Of a stretch of DNA of 64,000 nucleotides, positions 34,333 to 42,645 are shown one piece after another (position 1 is the first letter of the stretch; each line of letters starts with the position of its first letter). Source of the stretch: an uncultured Dialister sp. (GTDB lineage Bacteria; Bacillota; Negativicutes; Veillonellales; Dialisteraceae); assembly GCA_900541485.1 (NCBI GenBank), contig UQJW01000004.1, forward strand, positions 1-64,000, read 5' to 3'. A program made the translations under genes and the position numbers. Below the pieces are notes generated by a model, which did not search any database, was not told the DNA's origin, and was given only the letters and a program-made list of their open reading frames with translations.

Positions 34333-35922
34333 ATGAAACACACAAAAATGACAGCTCTTCTCTGTGCCATGGTTTTATCAGGTTTCGTACCGTCTTTTGC
34401 CGCACCTCCGGCAGGCGATACGCCTCTCGATCCGTACAGAGCGGCTGTAGAAAAAATGAAAGAACTTGAAAAAGAAAAGAACGAAGGACCCGTAAAATCC
34501 GAAACGGTTTCACCGGATGAAAGCACGGCAAAAGAAGTCAATTACACCGATGCACTTCTCCGCGGTCTTGACCTGACTGTTGCCGATGTTCAGGCCTCTG
34601 TCGAAGCAGGCACATTTAAGAACCTGTCTCCTGAAGCACCTGCTCCAAAAGTGACCGAACCGGTCAATGTCCCCGAACCCGCTCCGCTCCCTGAAACAGA
34701 AACCGCTCCCGAAGAAGAAAAAGCTCCAGAAGTAAAGAAAACGGTAGTCGAACAAGGGACGGCAGCCGCAGAGCTTGATACAGACGGTGCTTATGATGAC
34801 GGAACATATGCTTCTTCCAAAGAAGATGAAAACGCACTCCGCGTCCCCATGGCATACATCACCGCCAAAAATGCAAAAATCACAAAAACCGGAGACAGCA
34901 CACAGCCGGAAAGCTCCGAATTATACGGTCTCAACGCGGCTCTCCTTGCCACCCACGGCGGCAGAGCAAGCCTCACAGGAGCAGATATTTCTTCTGAAGG
35001 CACGGGTGCATCCGGTGCTTACGGATATGCAAAGAGCACCTACATCAATCTGACGGACTCCAAAGTTCATACAGCAGGAAATCACGCGGCAGGCGTTTCT
35101 ATTTCCATGAAAGCCATGATGAAAACAGTAAATACGGAAGTTTCCACATCAGGCGAATTCTCTCCCGCCATTGCTGTCCGTGACGGCGGCGGTATCTTCA
35201 TCGCCGAAAACGGAACTTTCTCTACGACAGGTCTCCGCTCCCACGGCATTTACTCCAAAGGCGATGTCACCATTACCGATTCAAAAGTCATTGCCGACCG
35301 GACAAAAGCGGCTGTACTGAAAGGAAATAACACAATCACTCTCGTCAATTCCACATTACAGGGAAATGAAGTTTCCGATATGACACCCCATAATATCGTT
35401 CTCTTCTCAAAAGAAGATGACATCGGCACGATGGGCACCCAATACATTGACGCAAAGAACAGTACCATAGTTTCCAAAAAGGGAGATATGTTCTATATCA
35501 CTGCCACCCACGGAAAAATTCATCTGAGTGAAACCACACTTGTAAAAGACGATCCGAAAGCTCCTCTCATCACGATAACCGGAAATGACGGAGCCGACGG
35601 ATGGGGAACCCCGGGAAGCAACGGCGGGCATCTCGAACTCATCTGTGATAACCAGACCTTAAGCGGCGATATCATCGTTGACTCTATTTCCAATATCAAC
35701 CTGAACCTCAGAAACAATTCCACCTACACGGGCGCCATCAAAATCGTTCCCAATGCAGAAAACGGAACTCCTTACAAAACAAACGCCGATGTATTCATTG
35801 CTGCAGGCTCGACCTGGAACCTCACAGGAGACACAGAACTCACAAGCCTTTACAATCTGGGCAAAATCAATTACAACGGCTACACCATAACTCTTGCCGA
35901 CGGTACGGTTATGAAAGAATAA
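34333..35922 (+). CDS. Secreted beta-helix-like surface protein, unknown function
   Basis: 529 residues. A signal peptide ends near SFAAPPAG (~23). Then a charged helical stretch, a Pro/Glu-rich linker (~95-135), and from ~155 a long array of short beta strands with turns rich in Asn, Gly, Ser and Thr (e.g. ITDSKVIADRTKAAVL, ITLVNSTLQGNEV, NLNLRNNSTYTG). This is the look of a right-handed beta-helix, as in autotransporter passengers or pectate-lyase folds. There is no C-terminal barrel, SLH, LPXTG or lipobox, so anchoring is unclear. GTGAGGT precedes ATG 34333. It is monocistronic. Confidence 0.75.
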   Translation: MKHTKMTALLCAMVLSGFVPSFAAPPAGDTPLDPYRAAVEKMKELEKEKNEGPVKSETVSPDESTAKEVNYTDALLRGLDLTVADVQASVEAGTFKNLSPEAPAPKVTEPVNVPEPAPLPETETAPEEEKAPEVKKTVVEQGTAAAELDTDGAYDDGTYASSKEDENALRVPMAYITAKNAKITKTGDSTQPESSELYGLNAALLATHGGRASLTGADISSEGTGASGAYGYAKSTYINLTDSKVHTAGNHAAGVSISMKAMMKTVNTEVSTSGEFSPAIAVRDGGGIFIAENGTFSTTGLRSHGIYSKGDVTITDSKVIADRTKAAVLKGNNTITLVNSTLQGNEVSDMTPHNIVLFSKEDDIGTMGTQYIDAKNSTIVSKKGDMFYITATHGKIHLSETTLVKDDPKAPLITITGNDGADGWGTPGSNGGHLELICDNQTLSGDIIVDSISNINLNLRNNSTYTGAIKIVPNAENGTPYKTNADVFIAAGSTWNLTGDTELTSLYNLGKINYNGYTITLADGTVMKE

Positions 35923-35924
35923 AC

Positions 35925-35967
35925 AAAAAAACAACTCTCCCTTTCTTCTCGGAAGAGTTGTTTTTTT
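35925..35967 (+). terminator. Terminator of the beta-helix protein gene
   Basis: AAAAAAACAACTCT (35925-35938) pairs perfectly over 14 bp with AGAGTTGTTTTTTT (35954-35967), 3 bp after the stop codon. Confidence 0.92.
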
Positions 35968-36017
35968 ATTTCTACTTTTTTCTTTCAGGTGTAAAAATTA
36001 CTTTTCACAATAAACAG

Positions 36018-36049
36018 AAAAAATCCGCCTTTTAAAAAGCGGATTTTTT
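36018..36049 (-). terminator. Terminator of upp
   Basis: AAAAAATCCGC (36018-36028) pairs perfectly with GCGGATTTTTT (36039-36049); minus-strand T-run follows the stem. Confidence 0.87.
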
Positions 36050-36061
36050 ATTGCCTTTTAT

Positions 36062-36685
36062 TTATTTCGTACCGAAAATTCTGTCCCCTGCATCTCCCAA
36101 ACCGGGAAGAATATATTTCTTTTCATTCAGTTGACGGTCCAGAGCGGCTGTGTAGAGGGGAATATCGGGATGCGCTTTGTTCACTGCTTCTACACCTTCG
36201 GGAGCGGCAACGAGGCACATGAACTTAATATGCTTTGCCCCTTTGGCTTTCAGCATATCAATCGCCGCTATAGCACTTCCACCGGTAGCGAGCATGGGGT
36301 CTACCAAAATCATTTCTCTGTTTTCCACATCGGGAAGTTTGCAGTAGTATTCAACAGGGAGCGCCGTTTCCGGATCTCTGTAAAGACCGATGATGCCTAT
36401 ACGAACAGAGGGCATCAGTTCTGTAAGTCCCTCGACCATACCGAAGCCGGCACGGAGAATCGGCACAATTCCGACTTTTTTCCCTGCAACCTGTTTCCCC
36501 GTCATCTTTTCCAGAGGTGTTTCCACTTCGATATCTTCCATAGGCAGATCTCTTGTTAATTCATAACCCATCAGCAAAGTAATTTCCTTGAGAAGCTTGC
36601 GGAAATCGCCGGAGCTGGTTTCCTTTTTTCTCATAAGTGTCAGTTTATGCTGAATTAAAGGATGGTCAATGATATGAATTTGCAT
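36062..36685 (-). CDS. upp: Uracil phosphoribosyltransferase
   Basis: 207 residues. It makes UMP from uracil and PRPP for pyrimidine salvage. The PRPP loop [16 protein letters not shown] (around residue 130), PILRAGFGM and C-terminal [14 protein letters not shown] are characteristic. TAGGAGG precedes ATG 36685. Monocistronic between its own promoter and terminator. Confidence 0.96.
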   Translation of the reverse strand: MQIHIIDHPLIQHKLTLMRKKETSSGDFRKLLKEITLLMGYELTRDLPMEDIEVETPLEKMTGKQVAGKKVGIVPILRAGFGMVEGLTELMPSVRIGIIGLYRDPETALPVEYYCKLPDVENREMILVDPMLATGGSAIAAIDMLKAKGAKHIKFMCLVAAPEGVEAVNKAHPDIPLYTAALDRQLNEKKYILPGLGDAGDRIFGTK

Positions 36686-36727
36686 GGTAAATCCTCCTAT
36701 ATGATTTTTCTCTGTTTTGCTTTTATA

Positions 36728-36756
36728 ATTTTATCACTTTTTCCTGTATCTGTCTT
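36728..36756 (-). promoter_or_regulatory. Predicted upp promoter
   Basis: Minus-strand -35 AAGACA (36756-36751), 17-bp spacer, -10 TAAAAT (36733-36728). Confidence 0.6.
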
Positions 36757-36801
36757 TATTATTTCTTGCCGCCGCAAAAAACAAAGTCGTTCTTATTTCA
36801 C

Positions 36802-36831
36802 AAAAAAAATCCCGCTTTATACAGGATTTTT
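36802..36831 (-). terminator. Terminator of the CpXC gene
   Basis: Minus strand AAAAATCC (36831-36824), loop, GGATTTTT (36812-36805), continuing into further Ts. Confidence 0.8.
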
Positions 36832-36841
36832 CTTACAACAT

Positions 36842-37480
36842 TTATAAACGCTCAATAATTTCTCTGGCCCAGGCGGTATCTATTTCCACATCGGTGGGAG
36901 AAAAAAGTGCTACCGTTTCTTCCGCTTTTTCCTTAAGTGCATTGTATAGGGATTCGTCAAATTCCATCCCCGCCTGCATGACTCCGTTGCTTCTCATAAT
37001 GAATCCTTTTTCTCCGTCTTCATTCACCGCAAAGAGTACTTCATCAATATTTTTATCTTTATAATGGGCTTCCAGATTGGCAAAAATACCGCTTTTCATG
37101 ATTTCCACAAGTTTATCGTCCAAACGGGCATCGAAAATCATCAGTTTTTCTTTAAAGGCATTGTAGGACGGGACAATACGTTTCGTGTAATTTTTAAACG
37201 CGTTGTTTTCATCGGTCAGAACCCGTCTTATTTCATCACAGGCGGTTTGTTCCGCATTGCAGAAGATGAAAATTTTTTCTTCCGGGTCGTGGTAAAGAAA
37301 ATTGTAATTTAAAAGTGCGGAGGCTCCGCAATCGGGGCATTGAAAACGGAATGCCTCGTCATTTCTTACCTTTTCCCGCATATCCGGGTGCTCCATGACA
37401 TTGATGCTGTCCCAAACTGAAAATGAATGTTTTTTCCCACATTTCGGGCAGGTGATTTCCTGCATTTGTACCTCTGACAT
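36842..37480 (-). CDS. CpXC-domain protein
   Basis: 212 residues. The N-terminal CpXC domain carries two zinc-knuckle-like pairs, CPKC (residues 11-14) and CPDC (~49-52), that give the family its name. The rest is a soluble alpha/beta region without a known catalytic motif. Function of CpXC proteins is unknown. AAGGAG precedes ATG 37480. The transcript leader is about 100 nt from a minus-strand TATAAT at 37587-37582 and contains a TCACCG/CGGTGA hairpin. Confidence 0.8.
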   Translation of the reverse strand: MSEVQMQEITCPKCGKKHSFSVWDSINVMEHPDMREKVRNDEAFRFQCPDCGASALLNYNFLYHDPEEKIFIFCNAEQTACDEIRRVLTDENNAFKNYTKRIVPSYNAFKEKLMIFDARLDDKLVEIMKSGIFANLEAHYKDKNIDEVLFAVNEDGEKGFIMRSNGVMQAGMEFDESLYNALKEKAEETVALFSPTDVEIDTAWAREIIERL

Positions 37481-37581
37481 AGTTTCTCCTTTTTATTCCC
37501 TGTTTTGAAGAGCCGCCCACGTTTTCACCGCCATTTTGCATCGGTGACCGGCCATCATTCCTACAAAATTCATTTGATTTC

Positions 37582-37587
37582 ATTATA
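37582..37587 (-). promoter_or_regulatory. -10 element of the CpXC gene
   Basis: Minus-strand TGC-TATAAT (extended -10); no good -35. Confidence 0.5.
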
Positions 37588-37621
37588 GCATTCCCGGCGG
37601 TAAAAAAAGAAAAGAGAAAAT

Positions 37622-37660
37622 AAAAAATGCATGACCCGTTCCGGGGAACTCATGCATTTT
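37622..37660 (-). terminator. Terminator of the stalk-domain gene
   Basis: Minus strand AAAATGCATGA (37660-37650) pairs with TCATGCATTTT (37634-37624), followed by TTATTTTC. Confidence 0.85.
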
Positions 37661-37670
37661 CATTCTGTTT

Positions 37671-38354
37671 TTATTTCTTTTCCGTTTCCACTTTTTGTAC
37701 AGTAATGGAAATACGGTCGTTTGAAATTTTTATATCATTGAAAAACCGCCGGAAAAGTGTAACCGGTACATATAAGTAATCTCCTACAAGGAGTGGAGCT
37801 TCCTGCATTTCCTCCCTGCGGGTCAATGAAATATTCTCCAGCTTGCCCTGAAATACTCCGATTCTTTCGCCCGGTATGAGGTCAATTTGCTGGATTGAAT
37901 CTTCTATACGGACCGTCTGTGTTTCTTCATTCCACGATACGGTATAGCCGAGGCTTTCCGCAACACGCCGTGCAGGAACGAGAATAACGCCTCTTTCTTT
38001 TATCCACGGGAAGGGCAATCCCGTTGTATCAAGAATCTTTCCGTTTACAACAAGCTGTCCCCCGCCTGATTCCAGAAGGTCGCCTTCGGCAGGTATGATT
38101 TCTTCTGCAGGAACTTCGTTTTCACCGGCTGCGGCCCGGGAAACCGCCGTGTTTTCTACAGAATTTTCCGCCTTTACCGGTGCTGTAAAAACCATGCGTT
38201 TCATTACCGTGTTGTTTATTTTTTTACCGTCTGCTACGACAGTTTTTTCCGTAATTTGCGCCTCTGTCCCTTCAGCTGCCGCCATATACGGTATCGTTCC
38301 CCATACAAGAGCGGCCAACAGCAAATGTATTATTTTTATATTTTTGTAATCCAT
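37671..38354 (-). CDS. Secreted stalk-domain (copper amine oxidase N-like) protein
   Basis: 227 residues from ATG 38354 (MDYKNIKIIHLLLAALVWG), which has GGGGGAA upstream and gives a proper signal peptide ending near MAAAEG. A variable linker leads to a stalk domain of the copper-amine-oxidase N-terminal type (LVVNGKILDTTG, GVILVPARRVAESLGYTVSWNEETQTVRIE, then a second unit LLVGDYLYVPVTLFRRF). These domains bind cell-surface polymers and are not oxidases by themselves. An upstream ATG at 38396 overlaps the nitroreductase stop but lacks a ribosome site. Cotranscribed with the nitroreductase. Confidence 0.78.
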   Translation of the reverse strand: MDYKNIKIIHLLLAALVWGTIPYMAAAEGTEAQITEKTVVADGKKINNTVMKRMVFTAPVKAENSVENTAVSRAAAGENEVPAEEIIPAEGDLLESGGGQLVVNGKILDTTGLPFPWIKERGVILVPARRVAESLGYTVSWNEETQTVRIEDSIQQIDLIPGERIGVFQGKLENISLTRREEMQEAPLLVGDYLYVPVTLFRRFFNDIKISNDRISITVQKVETEKK

Positions 38355-38392
38355 AGTTCCCCCGTATCTCCGCTTTGAAAATTTCTCTGCAC

Positions 38393-38938
38393 TCATGAAC
38401 GGAAAGATAAAACGTCTTTTAGCGGTTTTCTTTCATTGGCGGCCGGAATGACCTCCGGATATCCTACGGCAATAATGCAGGATACATCATAATTTTCGGG
38501 AAGTGCCAGTATTTCCTTGATTTTCTCTTCATCATAACGTCCCATGATCAGACTGCCCAGTCCGACAGCCCGTGCGGCCAGACAAAAATGGTCCGCCGCC
38601 ATACCGGCATCAAAAGACTGCCAATGCGTCCCTTTTGTCGTGGACGGTGTGCCGTCCTCTTCGTATCCGGAAAGGCCTTTGATTACGCAAAGTACCATTA
38701 ATGCAGGTGCTTCATGGATATTTTCCGTATTCCACGGAAAGTTTTTGGTGCATTCGTCAGCAATTTTATTTTTCAAATCCTTGTTTAAAACTGCCACATA
38801 TCTGACAGGCTGTGTATTCTCCCAGCACGATACCATCTGGGAAATTTCCACTATATTCTCTATATCCCGGGGAGACACTTCTTCTTTTTTGTATCTGCGA
38901 ATACTTCTCCGTGTAATCAGACATTCAATAGCATCCAT
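38393..38938 (-). CDS. Nitroreductase-family protein
   Basis: 181 residues from ATG 38938 (MDAIECLITRRSIRRY), nine bases after GGAGG; two upstream ATGs overlap that ribosome site. The FMN-binding TRRSIRRYKKEEV motif, the ENTQPVRYVAV segment and AARAVGLGSLIMG are typical of the NfsB/FMN reductase fold. Such enzymes reduce quinones, nitroaromatics or flavins with NAD(P)H; the physiological substrate is unknown. Confidence 0.88.
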   Translation of the reverse strand: MDAIECLITRRSIRRYKKEEVSPRDIENIVEISQMVSCWENTQPVRYVAVLNKDLKNKIADECTKNFPWNTENIHEAPALMVLCVIKGLSGYEEDGTPSTTKGTHWQSFDAGMAADHFCLAARAVGLGSLIMGRYDEEKIKEILALPENYDVSCIIAVGYPEVIPAANERKPLKDVLSFRS

Positions 38939-38992
38939 AGTCATATCCTCCATTAATGAAAAATATCAGTTTAATGAGATGAGAATAATTAT

Positions 38993-39021
38993 ATTATACG
39001 AAATCATTTTTATTTCGTCAT
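38993..39021 (-). promoter_or_regulatory. Promoter of the nitroreductase-stalk operon
   Basis: Minus-strand -35 ATGACG (39021-39016), 17-bp spacer, -10 TATAAT (38998-38993). Confidence 0.68.
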
Positions 39022-39032
39022 CTTTTTTATAA

Positions 39033-39065
39033 AAAAAGACCGTGATGCAATCTCACGGTCTTTTT
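39033..39065 (-). terminator. Terminator of the AGCS symporter gene
   Basis: AAAAAGACCGTGA (39033-39045) pairs perfectly with TCACGGTCTTTTT (39053-39065). Confidence 0.9.
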
Positions 39066-39072
39066 CGCCGGT

Positions 39073-40515
39073 TTACTTTTCCAATTTCGAATGGTCGAAA
39101 TTATTTTCATCGTCCCACCAGACGACTCCCTTTTGCTTAGGAAGTATATTTCTGTGGAAAATCGGATTTTTGATTCCTTCTCTGATTTGTTTTTCATAGT
39201 CGAGAAGAGCTGCTCTGGCTTGCGGGAAAAGAATCAGGATGGCCGTCACGTTGGTGAGTACCATAAAGGCCATAAACAAGTCTGCCAGATTCCATACGAT
39301 AGGCATATCTGCCAGGGCACCCCAGAATACCATGACCGCAATCAAGGCACGGAACAAATTGAGTGGCCATTTTTTATCGGTAAGATGCCCGATATTGATT
39401 TCTCCGTAGTAGTAATTCCCGATAATGGAGCTGAAAGCAAAGAGGAAAATGAGAACGGAAACGGCACTCGGAGCCCACGGTCCGAAATACTGGGCCAAAT
39501 CCCACTGAATCAATTCGATACCCGTAAGGCCCGTAGCCTGATAATCACCGGAAAGCAATACGATAAATGCGGAAGCAGAGCAGATAAACAAGGTATCTAC
39601 ATAAACGCCGAAGGCCTGGATAAAACCCTGTACGACAGGATGGCTTGCATCGGCAGAAGCTGCGGCATTCGGTACGGAACCTTCACCGGCTTCGTTGGAG
39701 AAAAGTCCGCGTTTGAATCCGGTAAGAACGGCTGCACCCATACCGCCGCCGAAAACGGCATTGAAGTCGAAAGCATCACGGAAAATAATTCCGAATGCCC
39801 GGGGCAGCTCTGCAAAGTTATAAATCATAATTCCCAGTGCGGTAAGGATATAGATACCTGCCATCACAGGAACAATCCATTCCGTAACGCGGGCTACCCG
39901 GCCGAGACCGCCGCAAATAACAATCATGGCAAGAACGGTTACCACGCCGCCCACAATCATACGGTCAACACCGAATGCATTATTCAGTGCCAATGAAATC
40001 GTATTCGACTGGACGGAGTTATAAATCATACCGTACGTAACGGAAATTAAAATCGCAAATACCGCTGCCCAGATCCCGTGACCGAGACCGTTTTTCAGAT
40101 AATAAGCCGGGCCTCCGCGGAATCCGTCCGATCCGTCTTCACGGGGCACTTTATAAATCTGTGCCAGTGTACTTTCCACAAATCCTGTGGCAGAACCGAT
40201 AATGGCAATAAACCACATCCAAAAAATCGCTCCCGGTCCGCCGGCAACAATAGCAATTGCAATACCTGCAATATTTCCGACACCGACACGGGAGGCAGTA
40301 CTTACGCAAAAGGCCTGGAACGGTGAAAGCGTATTTCCTTCCGTTTTCGTTCCTGCAGAACCGGCCACCATTTTAAACATGTCCAAAAAATAGCGGACCT
40401 GTACCCCTCTTGTGCGGACGGTGAAATAAAAACCGGCTCCCACAAGAAGAATGATAATGACCGAGGACCAAAGAAGACCATTAATTTCCGAAACTAAATT
40501 ATTTAATGCTTCCAT
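39073..40515 (-). CDS. Alanine/glycine:cation symporter (AGCS family)
   Basis: 480 residues with about 11 membrane helices. Family signatures: QAFCVSTASRVGVGNIAG, the PGAIFWMWFIAIIGSATGFVE helix pair, RGGPAYYLKNGLG and TGFKRGLFSNEAGEGSVPNAAA. It imports alanine and/or glycine with Na+ or H+. Start ATG 40515 with GGGGGAA. Single gene with its own promoter and terminator. Confidence 0.94.
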   Translation of the reverse strand: MEALNNLVSEINGLLWSSVIIILLVGAGFYFTVRTRGVQVRYFLDMFKMVAGSAGTKTEGNTLSPFQAFCVSTASRVGVGNIAGIAIAIVAGGPGAIFWMWFIAIIGSATGFVESTLAQIYKVPREDGSDGFRGGPAYYLKNGLGHGIWAAVFAILISVTYGMIYNSVQSNTISLALNNAFGVDRMIVGGVVTVLAMIVICGGLGRVARVTEWIVPVMAGIYILTALGIMIYNFAELPRAFGIIFRDAFDFNAVFGGGMGAAVLTGFKRGLFSNEAGEGSVPNAAASADASHPVVQGFIQAFGVYVDTLFICSASAFIVLLSGDYQATGLTGIELIQWDLAQYFGPWAPSAVSVLIFLFAFSSIIGNYYYGEINIGHLTDKKWPLNLFRALIAVMVFWGALADMPIVWNLADLFMAFMVLTNVTAILILFPQARAALLDYEKQIREGIKNPIFHRNILPKQKGVVWWDDENNFDHSKLEK

Positions 40516-40555
40516 AACTTCCCCCTATACTGAAATAAAAGTTTATACCACTACG

Positions 40556-40589
40556 ATTATACTATTTCAGAATGTTTACGTATAGTAAA
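40556..40589 (-). promoter_or_regulatory. Promoter and operator-like repeats of the AGCS gene
   Basis: Minus-strand -10 TATAAT (40561-40556) with a weak -35 around 40584-40579. A palindrome TTTAC-GTATA-GTAAA (40575-40589) sits over the -35. A separate CTGAAATA/TATTTCAG pair (40530-40537, 40563-40570) flanks the -10 and leader. Confidence 0.5.
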
Positions 40590-40695
40590 AGTTATTTCTC
40601 CCTGTAAATAAAAATATCTTTATTTTTACATTTCTATACGGAAAAACGACGGTAATTACGTTTTTTTCTCTTTTGGCGGGAAAAACATTTTTATC

Positions 40696-40724
40696 CTGCC
40701 AATCTTATTTATTTCTGCTAAAAT
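40696..40724 (+). promoter_or_regulatory. Promoter of the one-TM orphan gene
   Basis: -35 CTGCCA (40696-40701), 17-bp spacer, extended -10 TGC-TAAAAT (40719-40724). Confidence 0.6.
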
Positions 40725-40789
40725 AAAGTAAAGAAATACAATTCCGAAATAAACGAAATTTAAGATACAGTTGAAGAAAGGTTTCTTTC

Positions 40790-41353
40790 ATGAAAGATAA
40801 AAAGATACTCTACGTCGTTTCTAAAATTTCTGATGTTCCTTATTCTGAAAAATTACTTTCTCTCCTGGATATCACGTCCGGGTTCCGCATCATTCCACTT
40901 ACTTTCGAGCAGTGGCAGTTCCAGAGGACTTCTTTCAAGGATACTGACAAAGTTCTATTTATAGGGCATGTCGATCCTATCGTTCCTCTTGTAAAAAATA
41001 TGGATATCAAATACAAGGAGTATGGCGTCTGCTACGGTTGGCTCGGAAACAAGGCTACTCTCGTCTGTGATAAAACACCGGTAAAAGACAGAAAGACCTA
41101 TAAGGAGTTCTTGGAAAAGCTCCGGGAAGAAACAGATTTATCCTGTGAAGAATTAGAAAAAAAGGAAAAGGATTTGCTGACGATTCTATCCATGGCCGCC
41201 TTTGCCCTTGTCGTTCCTTTCGGAATATTTGCGGTAGGCACGAAACTGGTAAAAGACTATTTCTATAATGAAAACCAACTTAAAAAGCAGCAATACATTT
41301 ACGGTATTTTCCACCTTTACAAGCATCATCTGAAGGAATTTATGGATATATAA
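40790..41353 (+). CDS. Uncharacterised protein with one C-terminal-half membrane segment
   Basis: 187 residues, not recognised. The first ~110 look like a compact alpha/beta domain (KKILYVVSK, KVLFIGHVDP, YGVCYGWLGNKATLVCD). A charged helix rich in Glu/Lys (~110-130) precedes one hydrophobic segment (~133-152, LSMAAFALVVPFGIFAVG) and a short basic/aromatic tail. The N-terminal part could be a macro- or flavodoxin-like fold, but no motif settles it. AAGAAAGG precedes ATG 40790. Monocistronic. Confidence 0.7.
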   Translation: MKDKKILYVVSKISDVPYSEKLLSLLDITSGFRIIPLTFEQWQFQRTSFKDTDKVLFIGHVDPIVPLVKNMDIKYKEYGVCYGWLGNKATLVCDKTPVKDRKTYKEFLEKLREETDLSCEELEKKEKDLLTILSMAAFALVVPFGIFAVGTKLVKDYFYNENQLKKQQYIYGIFHLYKHHLKEFMDI

Positions 41354-41362
41354 GGAGCAAAT

Positions 41363-41402
41363 AAAAAGGAAACACTTCAAAAAAATAAAGTGTTTCCTTT
41401 TT
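41363..41402. terminator. Bidirectional terminator between the orphan and the MocR gene
   Basis: AAAAAGGAAACACTT (41363-41377) pairs perfectly with AAGTGTTTCCTTTTT (41388-41402). Confidence 0.9.
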
Positions 41403-41440
41403 TATTGAAAATTTCTGTCCCGTTATTTCAAAGCCAGAAG

Positions 41441-42541
41441 TTACGATTTCCTTTTTATTTCTCTTCTCCGCCTTCTTCTCACTCTGTTGATATGTCTTTC
41501 AAAATGTCCGTCTCTGATACATTCGGCAAGAACAAGCTGGTCCAAAACGGGGACGGTGCAGGAATAAAAACCTGTTTTTTCTTTAAACTCTTCCAACTTC
41601 CCCTCCGGAATCACCACATACCCCATACGGACGGAGGGAGCGATGGTTTTGGAGAATGTATTCATATAAATCACATGTCCTTTACGGGACAGCGAATACA
41701 AAGTGTCTTCCGGTTTCGAAAGCAAGGTAAATTCCGAATCAAAATCATCTTCTATAATGAGGCGGTTTCCCGACTCTGCCCACACGATATATTCATGACG
41801 TTTTGAGGCGGGAGCGGTAATTCCGCTGGGATAGCTGTGAAAGGGAGTCACATGGAGAACCCTCGCCGCCGTCTTTTCCAATGCTTCTGTCCGTATACCG
41901 TCTCTTCCCATAGGGAGCGGATCTGTCAGAAGTCCCTGGGCATGATAGACTTTTTTTATCATTTCATAACAGGGATCTTCAACGGCTACCAGTTTTTTTC
42001 TGCCGATCATCTGTACCACAAGACTGTACAAATATTCGGCACCGGCACCGATAAAAATCTGCTCCGGCGATGCGATAATCCCGCGGCTTCTTGCCAGATA
42101 CTCCGCCAAGGTTTCTCTCAGTTCCGGCATTCCCGCATTGGGAGATGCAGACAGTAATTTTTCTCCCCACCGGGAAAGGACTGCTCTCACCGCTTTGGCA
42201 AAGACAGAAAAAGGAAACAGGTCTTCTTCTGTTTTTTTCTTTTTTTTCTGCCGGGATATTATTTTTTTCTGTATAAAGGGGGCTACCGAATAGGCGTCAT
42301 TTTTTCTGTAAATGACAAAGTAGCCGCTCCGTTCCTTCGGCTCAATGTACCCCTCTTCCATAAGCAGGTCATACGCATGTTCCACAGTAATGACACTTAC
42401 GCCTGTGCGGTCCGCCAGTTGTCTTTTCGAAGGAAGTTTCTGTCCATAGCCATAAATTCCGCGGATAATATCTTTCCTGACCTCCAGATACAACTGCATA
42501 TACGCTTTTTGACGGCTTCCGTCGTACAAATTATATTTCAT
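41441..42541 (-). CDS. MocR/PdxR-type GntR regulator with aminotransferase domain, C-terminally short
   Basis: 366 residues. Residues ~10-78 are a GntR winged helix (KLPSKRQLADRTGVSVITVEHAYDLL, GYFV). From ~115 it is a fold-type I aminotransferase module with the PLP aspartate in IIEDDFDSEF (~265) and PLP lysine in NTFSKTIAPSVRMGY (K298). Full MocR proteins run about 450-480 residues; here the frame ends soon after GHFERHINRVRRRRRR, missing roughly the last 80-100 residues. A terminator follows after the stop. Such regulators usually sense PLP. It is divergent from an ECF S component. Confidence 0.85.
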   Translation of the reverse strand: MKYNLYDGSRQKAYMQLYLEVRKDIIRGIYGYGQKLPSKRQLADRTGVSVITVEHAYDLLMEEGYIEPKERSGYFVIYRKNDAYSVAPFIQKKIISRQKKKKKTEEDLFPFSVFAKAVRAVLSRWGEKLLSASPNAGMPELRETLAEYLARSRGIIASPEQIFIGAGAEYLYSLVVQMIGRKKLVAVEDPCYEMIKKVYHAQGLLTDPLPMGRDGIRTEALEKTAARVLHVTPFHSYPSGITAPASKRHEYIVWAESGNRLIIEDDFDSEFTLLSKPEDTLYSLSRKGHVIYMNTFSKTIAPSVRMGYVVIPEGKLEEFKEKTGFYSCTVPVLDQLVLAECIRDGHFERHINRVRRRRRREIKRKS

Positions 42542-42582
42542 GATTTCCTTTCTGGATATATTTTTATTTTGTAATTTGGTAA

Positions 42583-42624
42583 TTTATATAGTACCAGATT
42601 ATGATTATAATAGCACTATATAAA
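42583..42624. promoter_or_regulatory. Operator-like inverted repeat across the ECF-S promoter
   Basis: TTTATATAGT (42583-42592) and ACTATATAAA (42615-42624) are perfect 10-bp inverted arms separated by 22 bp. Between them lies a plus-strand -10 TATAAT (42606-42611). The left arm covers the -35 position (17-bp spacing) and the right arm the transcription start. The ATTATAAT core also offers a minus-strand -10 (42609-42604) for the regulator gene. Confidence 0.65.
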
Positions 42625-42645
42625 AATCAAACAAAGGAGATTATC

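Noticed and set aside
39091-39996. 301-codon plus-strand frame opposite the AGCS gene
   Set aside because: Antisense of a well-conserved transporter; no start signals.
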